DNA of 7,264 nt from JBBRHF01 sp038223055 (GTDB taxonomy: Bacteria; Actinomycetota; Actinomycetes; JACCUZ01). The notes under the pieces are model-generated. The model saw nothing but the letters and a program-made list of their open reading frames with translations, did no database searches and had not been told where the DNA came from. Both the position numbers and the translations under genes were made by a program. The stretch lies in the NCBI GenBank assembly GCA_038223055.1, contig JBBRHF010000199.1, positions 1 through 7,264 of the forward strand. The letters are read 5' to 3'. Positions 1 through 5,804 of this stretch are shown here, in pieces; within the stretch, counting starts at the first letter, position 1; every line of letters starts with the position of its first letter.

Positions 1-1
1 C

Positions 2-94
2 AACGTCAAGGCAGCGAACGGCAACGACGAGCCAGGCGGGTCCGAGGGCTTCGATCTCACCTCGAGGACCAGCACCCCGACGCACGCCATCTGA
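2..94 (+). CDS. 3' end of an unidentified protein (partial)
   Basis: Only the last 30 codons and the TGA stop lie in the window. The reading frame ends in ...SRTSTPTHAI. I treat it as coding because 27 of the 30 sense codons end in G or C, matching the real genes here, and because a very strong hairpin terminator follows 62 bases after the stop. The visible tail is polar, rich in Gly, Asn, Ser and Thr, and looks disordered; it contains no motif or membrane segment. I do not recognise the protein and no function can be given. It is transcribed toward the tRNA gene and away from nothing else visible. Confidence 0.55.
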   Translation, partial: NVKAANGNDEPGGSEGFDLTSRTSTPTHAI

Positions 95-156
95 CCGGAC
101 CAGTCTCCCGGCCGATCGACGTACGGCACCGATCTGGTGGCTGGCCCGGGAAAGGC

Positions 157-192
157 GCGCCCGGCCCAGGCTTTGATGCCTGGGCCGGGCGC
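157..192. terminator. Strong GC-rich hairpin, probably a bidirectional terminator
   Basis: A perfect 15-bp inverted repeat (GCGCCCGGCCCAGGC at 157-171, its complement at 178-192) encloses a 6-base loop, TTTGAT. Allowing a 2-base bulge, pairing extends to 153. It lies between the end of the plus-strand partial gene and the 3' end of the minus-strand tRNA-Ser, so it can stop transcription from both sides. There is no long T tract, which is common for actinobacterial terminators; on the minus strand a short TTT follows the stem. Confidence 0.8.
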
Positions 193-222
193 CTGCGTGG
201 TCAACTGCGCCGGGAAAGAGCG

Positions 223-313
223 CGGAGGCGGGGAGATTTGAACTCCCGATGGGGTTGAAGCCCCAAACCGCATTAGCAGTGCGGCGCCATAGACCGGACT
301 AGGCGACGCCTCC
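223..313 (-). tRNA. tRNA-Ser, anticodon GCU (reads AGC/AGU)
   Basis: Read on the minus strand, all arms of a class II tRNA are present. The acceptor stem is GGAGGCG (313-307) paired with CGCCTCC (230-224), with discriminator G at 223. The anticodon stem CCGCA/TGCGG encloses the loop CTGCTAA, so the anticodon is GCT at 277-275. A long variable arm (GGGG...CCCC) is typical of serine tRNAs. The T arm is GGGAG-TTCAAAT-CTCCC. CCA is not encoded, so it must be added after transcription. The gene sits 38 bases downstream of the acyl-CoA ligase stop on the same strand and is followed by the hairpin at 157-192. Confidence 0.97.
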
Positions 314-315
314 AG

Positions 316-340
316 GCGGTCGCGCCGAAGCGGCGACCGC
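316..340 (-). terminator. Hairpin between the ligase stop and the tRNA 5' end
   Basis: An 8-bp perfect inverted repeat (GCGGTCGC at 316-323, GCGACCGC at 333-340) has a 9-base loop. It lies 11 bases past the ligase stop and 2 bases before the mature tRNA 5' end. It may terminate the ligase mRNA. Because no room remains for a separate promoter, it could instead be a leader hairpin of the tRNA precursor. There is no T tract. Confidence 0.45.
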
Positions 341-351
341 AGCGATCAAGG

Positions 352-1983
352 CTACCTAATCGGTGCCGTTGTCCGCACGTCGAGTGTCCCTTCGGCATAG
401 CGCTGGCGCAGCACCTTCTTGTCGAACTTGCCGACGCTCGTCTTGGGAACCTCGTCGATGAAAGCCCAGCGCTCGGGAAGCTGCCAGCTCGCGACCTGAC
501 CGGACAAATGCTCGCGCAACTCCTCGATGCCGACCGTGTGCCCCTCCTTGACCACGACGGTGGCAAGCGGTCGCTCACCCCACCTCTCGTCGGGCACGCC
601 CACCACCGATGCCTCCGCGACGGCAGGGTGGGACATGAGGGCGTTCTCCAGCTCCATCGACGAGATCCACTCGCCGCCTGACTTGATCACGTCCTTGGCC
701 CGGTCGGTCAGGTTGAGGAAGGAATCCGGGGTGATCGACCCCACGTCACCAGTGCGCAGCCACCCGTCGTCGAACCGATCCGGGTCCTGGTCGCGGTAGT
801 AGGACGCCGTGACCCAGGGCCCCCGGACCTCGACCTCCCCCACCGCCACGCCGTCGTGCGGCAGGACAGAGCCGTCCGGCCCGACGAGGCGGGCCTGCAC
901 CGAGGCAACCAGTCGGCCCTGCGAGAGGCGGTAGCGCCACTCCTCGTCTCCGGTCACGCCGGGAGGAACGTGCCCTACCGAGCCGAGCGGCGAGATTTCG
1001 GTCATCCCCCAGGCGTGGATCACCCGGATGCCGAGCGCGTCGAAGCCCTCCATCAGGGCCGGCGGGCAGGCCGACCCGCCGATGACGACCTGGCGCAGCG
1101 TGGACACGTCGCTCGGGTGCGCCTGAAGCTGGGCCAGCAGCCCCGTCCACACAGTGGGGACCGCGCCGGCCAGGGTGGGGCGTTCGGCCGCGATGAACGC
1201 GGCCAGCGGCTCCGGGGTGAGGAACCGGTCCGGCATCAGCAAGGTCGACCCGACCATCAGCGCGGCGTACGGCAGGCCCCAGGCCATGGCATGGAACATG
1301 GGTACGACGGCGAGGACCCGGTCGGCGGCCGTCAGGCTGAAGCCGTCACCCATGCACACCTGCATCGAGTGCAGGTAGATCGAGCGGTGGCTGTAGACCA
1401 CGCCCTTGGGGTTGCCGGTGGTCCCACTCGTGTAGCACATCGCGGCGGCGTCACGTTCGTCCAGGTCGACCCAGTCGAACTCCTCCGGGCGCCCCGCGAT
1501 GAGCTCCTCCCAGGAGTGCACCTGCGCGGCGGCGCCCTCGAGGACGGCAAGGTCGGCCGGGCCGTTGACGACGATGTGCTCGATGCTGTCCAGCTTGGGC
1601 AGGATCTTGGCGAGCAGCGGCAGCACCGACCCGTCGACGAGCACGACCTTGTCCTGCGCGTGGTCGGCGATGTAGGCCAACTGGTCGGGGAAAAGCCGGA
1701 CGTTCAGCGTGTGCAGCACCGCGCCCATCGATGGCACCGCCAGATAGGCCTCGAGGTGCTCCTGGTTGTTCCACATGAAGGTCGCGACGCGCTGATCCCC
1801 CTCGATGCCGAGGTCGCGCAGGGCGTGCGCCAGTTGGGCGGAGCGCCGGCCGACCTCGGCGTACGTCGCCCGCCGTACGCCGTCCGCTGTGCAGGTCACC
1901 ACCTCCCGGTCGCCGTGTGCCGTCGTACCGTAACGCACGATCGTGGCGATGGAGAGGGGAACGTCTTGCATCGTGCTGCGCAT
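352..1983 (-). CDS. Medium/long-chain fatty acyl-CoA ligase (FadD/AlkK type)
   Basis: This cytosolic enzyme should activate fatty acids to acyl-CoA in two steps through an acyl-AMP intermediate, using ATP and CoA, to feed beta-oxidation or lipid synthesis. The protein has 543 residues, normal for the ANL adenylating superfamily. It shows the phosphate-binding loop YTSGTTGNPKG at 184-194, the GMTE motif at 326-329, the ribose-binding TGD at 411-413, the hinge DRAKDVIKSGGEWIS at 427-441, and the C-terminal catalytic lysine K519 in PKTSVGKFDKK. The large N-terminal domain covers about 1-425 and the mobile C-terminal domain the rest. The start at 1983 is chosen over the ATG four codons later because GGAGG lies 5 bases before it. 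It is a single gene with its own likely promoter and operator, divergent from the GGDEF gene. Family is secure; chain-length preference is not visible. All catalytic motifs are intact. Confidence 0.93.
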   Translation of the reverse strand: MRSTMQDVPLSIATIVRYGTTAHGDREVVTCTADGVRRATYAEVGRRSAQLAHALRDLGIEGDQRVATFMWNNQEHLEAYLAVPSMGAVLHTLNVRLFPDQLAYIADHAQDKVVLVDGSVLPLLAKILPKLDSIEHIVVNGPADLAVLEGAAAQVHSWEELIAGRPEEFDWVDLDERDAAAMCYTSGTTGNPKGVVYSHRSIYLHSMQVCMGDGFSLTAADRVLAVVPMFHAMAWGLPYAALMVGSTLLMPDRFLTPEPLAAFIAAERPTLAGAVPTVWTGLLAQLQAHPSDVSTLRQVVIGGSACPPALMEGFDALGIRVIHAWGMTEISPLGSVGHVPPGVTGDEEWRYRLSQGRLVASVQARLVGPDGSVLPHDGVAVGEVEVRGPWVTASYYRDQDPDRFDDGWLRTGDVGSITPDSFLNLTDRAKDVIKSGGEWISSMELENALMSHPAVAEASVVGVPDERWGERPLATVVVKEGHTVGIEELREHLSGQVASWQLPERWAFIDEVPKTSVGKFDKKVLRQRYAEGTLDVRTTAPIR

Positions 1984-1988
1984 CAGCG

Positions 1989-1993
1989 CCTCC
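1989..1993 (-). promoter_or_regulatory. Ribosome binding site of the acyl-CoA ligase
   Basis: GGAGG on the minus strand lies 5 bases before the ATG at 1983. The alternative in-frame ATG at 1971 has no such sequence, so this site decides the start. Confidence 0.7.
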
Positions 1994-2026
1994 GAGCCGC
2001 TCGACTGTGCTCCGCACGCATCCCGC

Positions 2027-2044
2027 GTGACATCGTGGCGTCAC
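2027..2044. promoter_or_regulatory. Operator-like inverted repeat over the ligase promoter
   Basis: GTGAC (2027-2031) and GTCAC (2040-2044) form a perfect 5-bp inverted repeat with 8 bases between the arms. It overlaps the edge of the proposed -10 box of the ligase promoter and its probable transcription start, a typical place for a repressor. Acyl-CoA ligase genes in actinobacteria are often controlled by TetR- or GntR-family lipid-sensing repressors. Which protein binds here is unknown. The arm spacing is too wide for a CRP site. Confidence 0.35.
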
Positions 2045-2071
2045 TGTAGAGCGCGGAACGGCCCCAGTCAG
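2043..2071 (-). promoter_or_regulatory. Candidate sigma-70-type promoter for the acyl-CoA ligase
   Basis: On the minus strand CTGACT (2071-2066, 4 of 6 matches to TTGACA) is separated by exactly 17 bases from TACAGT (2048-2043), a fair -10 hexamer. Transcription would begin near 2036, giving a leader of about 50 bases. Judged by eye only. Confidence 0.4.
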
Positions 2072-2113
2072 GTGTGCGCCGGTCGCGTCTCACGGTCATC
2101 GCCTGTCAAAGTC

Positions 2114-2143
2114 TTGGGGCGCAGGGTCACGGCGGCCTAAAAC
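2114..2143 (+). promoter_or_regulatory. Weak candidate promoter for the PAS-GGDEF-EAL gene
   Basis: TTGGGG (2114-2119) and TAAAAC (2138-2143) are 18 bases apart. The -10 lacks the final T, so this is a poor match. Position is reasonable: a start near 2150 would give a leader of about 43 bases holding the direct repeat at 2149-2192. Confidence 0.2.
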
Positions 2144-2148
2144 CTTGG

Positions 2149-2192
2149 CGGTTGGGACCATCGCGAGGCTCGGCCGGTGGGACCATCGCAGG
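2149..2192 (+). repeat. Direct repeat pair in the leader of the GGDEF gene
   Basis: TGGGACCATCGC occurs exactly at 2153-2164 and 2178-2189, a 25-base period. Including single-base gaps the similarity covers 2149-2168 and 2175-2192. The second copy ends directly against the ATG at 2193. As 25 is not a multiple of three, the repeat is unlikely to be coding, which argues against an upstream TTG start at 2145. It may be a protein-binding or translation-control site, or a simple local duplication. Confidence 0.6.
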
Positions 2193-3935
2193 ATGACCTC
2201 CGCAGGGGCGACGTCCGAGCGGGCGGCGCCGGACCTGGCTGCCAGCGAGGCGCACTTGCGGCTCGCGTTCGACAGCGCGCCCATCGCCATGTCGCTGATC
2301 GGCCTGTCCCCCGACACGGTCGGGTCCTACCTGCGGGCCAACACAGCCTTCGCCCGGATGCTCGGCTACCACCCCGACGAGATCCCGTCACTCGATGCCG
2401 ACGAGCTCAGCTTGCCCGGCGACGCCGAGCGCGACCTGGTCCGCTTCGAGTCGATCGTCAACGGAACCGCCACCTCGGTCGAGTTCGAGAAGCGCTACCG
2501 CCACAAGGACGGGCACATCGTGCTTGCCTGGCTCACCTCCTCTGTCGCGCTGGGCCCCACGGGTGCGCCGCTCTGCCTGATCTCGCACGCTGTGGAGATC
2601 ATGGACCGGCGCCGGGAACAGTCCGAGCTGCAACGCCTCGCCGTCACCGACGCGTTAACCGGGCTGGCTAACGCTACGTTGCTGCGGGACCGGCTCGACC
2701 AGGCGTTGGCCCGGCTGCACCGCGACCAGTCCTACGGCGCCCTGATGCACCTCGACGTCGACCGCTTCACAGCGATCAACTCTTCTCGGGGCAGCCACCT
2801 CGGTGACGCCCTGCTGGTCGAGATGGCGGGACGGATCGAGGCGGTCAGCCGCGCCGACTCGACCGTGGCCCGCCTGGGCGGGGACGAGTTCGTCGTACTG
2901 ATCGAGGGGCTGGCCAGTCCCGACGACGTCCATGGCGTCGCGACCCGGCTGCTCGACGCGTTGCGGCGTCCCTATCTCATCCCGGGCACCGGCGAGGCGC
3001 TGGTCGCCACGGTGAGCATGGGGGTTGCGGTCATCACCCGCGCCGACCGCTCCCCGGTCGACCTGCACCACGAGGCGGACCTCGCGATGCACCGAGCCAA
3101 GGACGCGGGGCGCGACCAGTACGCCCTGTTCGACGACGCCCTGCGGGCGCGGGTCATCGCCCGCACGGGTGCAGAACTGCTGCTGCGGCGCGCCCTTGCC
3201 GAGGACCTGCTGCTGCCGCATTTCCAACCGATTCTCGATGTGGCAGCCGGCCGGCTCGTGTCGGTCGAGGCGCTGGCCCGCATTCACGACCCGTTGCGGG
3301 GCGTGATCACCCCCGACCAGTTCCTCGAGGTCGCCGAGGAGTCCGGTCTCATCGCCGAGGTCGACGGGCGGATGATCGACCGCGCGATCGCGCAGCTCGC
3401 CCGGTGGCGCAGGGATGGCGTTGCGCTGCGGCGCGTCTCGGTCACTGTGTCTACCCGGTCGCTGACGGACCCCGGCTTCGTCGAGCGGGTCGAGAAGGCC
3501 GCCAGGTGGTACGACGTCGGCGGCGCCGAGCTGCGCATCGAACTGAGCGAGCACAGCGTGCTGAGCACCAGCCCCACCGTGCACGCTTCCATCAGCCGGC
3601 TGGCAGGCCTCGGCTTCCACGTCGGGCTGGACAACTTCGCCACCGGCTACTCGGCCCTCGCCCACCTGCAGCGCTATCCGCTGGCCTTTCTCAAGGTGGA
3701 CCGGTCGTTCATCGCGCGGCTGGGCAACAGCCGCCGCGACGACGCCGTCGTCGCGGCGCTCATCGACCTGGCCCACGCCCACGAGGCGCTGGCGGTGGCC
3801 CAGGGCGTCGAAACCGTCGACCAGCTCGAGACGCTGCGCGCCATGGGCTGCGACCGCGCCCAGGGCGACCTCCTGGGCCCGGCACTGCCACCCGGGGAGC
3901 TCGCGGCGATCGTCGCCGCCGATCCGCGCTGGTGA
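2193..3935 (+). CDS. PAS-GGDEF-EAL protein: probable diguanylate cyclase with a degenerate EAL domain
   Basis: This soluble 580-residue protein should make c-di-GMP from two GTP under control of an N-terminal sensor. A PAS domain spans about 17-138, GGDEF about 148-312 and EAL about 325-575; no membrane segment is seen. The GGDEF half keeps D188/D190, N196, D205, the GGDEF motif at 229-233, K303 and R307, so it looks catalytically competent. The inhibitory RxxD site reads R220-A-D-S223, so its Asp is lost. The EAL half begins with a good EALAR (359-363) and keeps E450, D480, K501/D503 and Q557. However, the usual Asn is T418, DDFGTG reads DNFATG (N481), and AEGVE reads AQGVE (Q537), so hydrolysis is doubtful. 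The ATG at 2193 is preferred; a TTG at 2145 would add 16 residues, but a direct repeat runs through that stretch. Only a weak GGTGGGA-type ribosome site is seen. L155, within DALTGLAN, is a rare TTA codon. Confidence 0.92.
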   Translation: MTSAGATSERAAPDLAASEAHLRLAFDSAPIAMSLIGLSPDTVGSYLRANTAFARMLGYHPDEIPSLDADELSLPGDAERDLVRFESIVNGTATSVEFEKRYRHKDGHIVLAWLTSSVALGPTGAPLCLISHAVEIMDRRREQSELQRLAVTDALTGLANATLLRDRLDQALARLHRDQSYGALMHLDVDRFTAINSSRGSHLGDALLVEMAGRIEAVSRADSTVARLGGDEFVVLIEGLASPDDVHGVATRLLDALRRPYLIPGTGEALVATVSMGVAVITRADRSPVDLHHEADLAMHRAKDAGRDQYALFDDALRARVIARTGAELLLRRALAEDLLLPHFQPILDVAAGRLVSVEALARIHDPLRGVITPDQFLEVAEESGLIAEVDGRMIDRAIAQLARWRRDGVALRRVSVTVSTRSLTDPGFVERVEKAARWYDVGGAELRIELSEHSVLSTSPTVHASISRLAGLGFHVGLDNFATGYSALAHLQRYPLAFLKVDRSFIARLGNSRRDDAVVAALIDLAHAHEALAVAQGVETVDQLETLRAMGCDRAQGDLLGPALPPGELAAIVAADPRW

Positions 3936-3964
3936 TCCCGGACCACTCAACTGTCGGGCTACCC

Positions 3965-3993
3965 GTGCCGATACAGCGGGCGAGGATTACAAT
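3965..3993 (+). promoter_or_regulatory. Candidate promoter of the EAL-HDOD gene
   Basis: A good -10 hexamer TACAAT (3988-3993) stands out in GC-rich sequence. GTGCCG (3965-3970), a weak -35, lies 17 bases upstream. Transcription would begin near 4000, leaving a leader of about 77 bases. This suggests that the second gene can be expressed apart from the first, though no convincing terminator separates them. Confidence 0.4.
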
Positions 3994-4063
3994 CGTCCCC
4001 ACGCCCGCCGCGGGTTTCCGCGCGACGAGGGGGAGCGCGCGACCCGAGGGTCGGGCGACTGCC

Positions 4064-4070
4064 GGAAGGA
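4064..4070 (+). promoter_or_regulatory. Ribosome binding site of the EAL-HDOD gene
   Basis: GGAAGGA lies 6 bases before the ATG at 4077. The next in-frame ATG (4122) has no comparable sequence, so this site fixes the start. Confidence 0.75.
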
Positions 4071-4076
4071 CATCGC

Positions 4077-5321
4077 ATGCAGGTCGCACGCCGGCACCGC
4101 CGCGAGGTCGCCGACGCCGCGATGGTGCACGTCGGCCGCCAGGAGATCTACGACCGCGAGCTCGGCGTCGTCGCCTACGAGCTGCTCTTCCGGGACCTGT
4201 CCACGGCCGAATCCGCCAGCGGGTCGGGCGACTCGGCGACCAGCTCGGTCATCGTCAACACCTTCTCGGAGTTCGGCTTCGACGAGCTGCTCGGCGGCAA
4301 GGTCGGGTTCCTGAACCTGACCCGCGCCTTCCTCGTCGGGGAGCTGCCGCTGCCGTTCGGCCCGGAGCGGGTGGTGCTCGAGGTGCTCGAGACCATCGAG
4401 CTCGACCAGGCCGTGATCGAGGGCGTACGTCGGTTCGCCGCCGAGGGCTACGCCATCGCGCTGGACGACTTCGTCTGGAGGCCCGGCGTCGAAGAGCTGC
4501 TCGCGACCGCCGACTACGTCAAGTTTGACGTACTCGACGCCGACCTCGCGGAGGTGGCGCGCACCATGGAACGCTGCCGCCCGTTCGGGGTCGCCTTCGT
4601 CGCCGAACGCATCGAGGACGCCGCGATGCTCGAGCGTTGCAAGGAGCTCGGCTTCGACCTGTTCCAGGGCTACCACCTGCGCCGGCCCGAGGTGCTCTCC
4701 ATCGAGGTCCTCTCACCCGACCACGCCAGCGCCGTGCAACTGCTCGGCCGCCTCGCCGACAGCGACGTGTCGATCGGCGACGTGGAGGACCTCGTGCGCC
4801 TCGACGTCGCCCTGAGCTATCGGCTGCTGCGCATCGCCAACTCCGCCGGCGCCGGTCTCCCGCGGCGGGTGGCGTCGATCCGGGAAGCCCTGGTCATGGT
4901 CGGCCTGGGCCGGCTGCGCGCCTGGCTCGTGCTCATCGCCCTCGCCGACGCGACGAAGTCCGGCGACGACCGTTTCGGGCCTATCGTCGCCCGAGCCCGG
5001 GCGTGCGAGTTGGTCGCCGAAGGGACCCCGAACGTTCGCGGAGACATCGCCTTCACGCTGGGCCTGCTGCACGGCCTGTCCGAGCTGTTCGGGGTGTCCC
5101 GCGGCGAGCTGATCGACCGGCTGAACCTCGAGGGTCCCCTCGCCGAGTCGCTGCGCGACCTGCGGTCGCCCCTGCACGCCGTCCTCGGCGCGGTCCTCGC
5201 CCACGAGAACCTCGACGACGAAGCGCTCACCGAATCGGGATTCGACGCGTTCGACGTCTCCCGGGCCTACCTGTCCGCGCTGGGTTGGTCGCTGCAGATC
5301 TGCTCCGCCGTCTCGGCGTAG
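4077..5321 (+). CDS. EAL-HDOD protein, probable c-di-GMP phosphodiesterase (YuxH/CdgJ architecture)
   Basis: This soluble 414-residue protein has an EAL domain (about 16-205) followed by an HDOD domain (about 206-400), the arrangement and length of Bacillus YuxH (PdeH) and Vibrio CdgJ. It opens with the family signature RQEIYDRELGVVAYELLFR at 21-39, where EAL reads ELL but the Glu (E35) is kept. The other expected catalytic or metal-binding positions are also present: N80, E102, D130-D131 (ALDDF), K149 and D151 (VKFDV), E177 (VAERIE) and Q197 (FQGY). It is therefore likely to linearise c-di-GMP to pGpG. HDOD domains lack HD hydrolase residues and are thought to act as signalling or protein-contact modules. 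The gene follows the PAS-GGDEF-EAL gene after 141 bases, has its own promoter-like sequence and a strong ribosome site, and ends in a hairpin. Some members of this family are inactive, so activity is an inference. Confidence 0.9.
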   Translation: MQVARRHRREVADAAMVHVGRQEIYDRELGVVAYELLFRDLSTAESASGSGDSATSSVIVNTFSEFGFDELLGGKVGFLNLTRAFLVGELPLPFGPERVVLEVLETIELDQAVIEGVRRFAAEGYAIALDDFVWRPGVEELLATADYVKFDVLDADLAEVARTMERCRPFGVAFVAERIEDAAMLERCKELGFDLFQGYHLRRPEVLSIEVLSPDHASAVQLLGRLADSDVSIGDVEDLVRLDVALSYRLLRIANSAGAGLPRRVASIREALVMVGLGRLRAWLVLIALADATKSGDDRFGPIVARARACELVAEGTPNVRGDIAFTLGLLHGLSELFGVSRGELIDRLNLEGPLAESLRDLRSPLHAVLGAVLAHENLDDEALTESGFDAFDVSRAYLSALGWSLQICSAVSA

Positions 5322-5323
5322 CC

Positions 5324-5355
5324 CCCGGCGGTCGGACAAGACCCGACTCGCCGGG
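5324..5355. terminator. Hairpin terminator after the EAL-HDOD gene
   Basis: A 12-bp stem pairs 5324-5335 with 5343-5355, with one unpaired base (T5348) and a 7-base loop. It begins 2 bases after the TAG stop. No T tract follows. Its right arm overlaps the first unit of the tandem array, and it also lies downstream of the convergent minus-strand operon, so it could serve both directions. Confidence 0.7.
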
Positions 5356-5475
5356 ACGCCGTCACCGGTCGCTGGAGCGCCCGTCACCGGTCGCCGGGAC
5401 GCCGTCACCAGTCGCTGGGACGCCGTCACCAGTCGCTGGAGCGCCGGTCACCGGTCGCTGGAGCGCCGGTCACCC
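5348..5475. repeat. Tandem array, six imperfect 21/22-bp units
   Basis: Units start at 5348, 5369, 5391, 5412, 5433 and 5455, with lengths 21, 22, 21, 21, 22 and 21 (the last fading at CACCC). Every unit starts TCGC(C/T)GG and contains a conserved GTCACC core. Two versions alternate: GGGACGCCGTCACC (units 1, 3, 4) and GGAGCGCC(C/G)GTCACC (units 2, 5, 6). The junction of units 5 and 6 can fold: ACCGG-T-CGC, loop TGGA, GCG-CCGGT (5450-5470). The array fills the gap between convergent genes and runs into the 3' end of the small membrane protein gene, supplying that gene's last codons and its TGA. Neither a CRISPR nor a known mobile element is indicated. Confidence 0.9.
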
Positions 5476-5804
5476 TTCGCGTTGTCGCGACGGCGGGGCT
5501 CGTCCTGGTCACCGGCGCGGCGCAACCCGGGGGCACCGACCCCGCCATCGGCTCCCGCGCCACCCGGCTGGGCGGACGCGTCCCCCTCGTGCTCGCCGAG
5601 CCGCTTGAGCTCCGGGAAGGGGGCCGATGGCTCGCCGTAACCCTGGACCAGCGACCGCATAGCAACCCAGGCGATGGCCGTCACGATCAGGATCACGAGG
5701 ACCCGCCTCAACGCGACGTCGACAGGCATCGTGCCGTCGAGGAACGCAGCCTTCAGGGTCGGTGAGGCTATGAGAAGCCCGAGCATCAGCACGGCCGGAG
5801 GCAT
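5448..5804 (-). CDS. Small membrane protein with two helices and a charged tail (unknown function)
   Basis: The 118-residue product has two likely membrane helices, about 4-22 (AVLMLGLLIASPTLKAAFL) and 35-54 (VLVILIVTAIAWVAMRSL), joined by a short loop. A hydrophilic, Gly-, Asp- and Arg-rich tail from about 55 to the end looks disordered. Its ATG overlaps the stop of the PilZ gene by one base (TGATG), so translation is probably coupled; no independent ribosome site is obvious. I do not recognise the family. As the third gene after an FlhF-like and a PilZ protein, a role at the membrane in motility or c-di-GMP response is plausible but only an inference from position. The final codons and TGA come from the tandem repeat array, suggesting that the C-terminus was rewritten by repeat expansion. 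A longer reading starting at 5900 was rejected because it would run antisense-frame through the PilZ gene. Confidence 0.7.
   Translation of the reverse strand: MPPAVLMLGLLIASPTLKAAFLDGTMPVDVALRRVLVILIVTAIAWVAMRSLVQGYGEPSAPFPELKRLGEHEGDASAQPGGAGADGGVGAPGLRRAGDQDEPRRRDNAKGDRRSSDR

Noticed and set aside
223..313. tRNA gene as attachment site of an integrated element
   Set aside because: No integrase gene and no repeated copy of the tRNA 3' end were seen in the window.
856..2049. Long plus-strand open frame (397 codons) opposite the acyl-CoA ligase
   Set aside because: It mirrors a gene with all ANL motifs; its product is rich in Arg, His, Gly and Val with no domain, as expected from an antisense frame in GC-rich DNA.
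2107..2145. Possible flagellar sigma-28 (FliA/WhiG) promoter before the GGDEF gene
   Set aside because: CAAAGTCT resembles the -35 element, but no GCCGATAA-like -10 occurs at the required spacing.
2655..3950. Minus-strand open frame (431 codons) opposite the GGDEF-EAL gene
   Set aside because: The opposite strand encodes clear PAS, GGDEF and EAL domains. The antisense product has no recognisable motif and arises from codon bias.
3936..4076. c-di-GMP riboswitch in the leader of the EAL-HDOD gene
   Set aside because: Only short hairpins are visible (for example CGACC-CGAG-GGTCG at 4040-4053); conserved GEMM riboswitch features were not seen.
5348..5475. CRISPR array
   Set aside because: Units are directly adjacent without unique spacers, are too short, and no cas genes are nearby.
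4637..5608. Plus-strand frame overlapping the EAL-HDOD gene and the array
   Set aside because: The product is mostly Arg, Pro and Ala; its apparent SPVAGT repeats are merely the noncoding tandem array translated.
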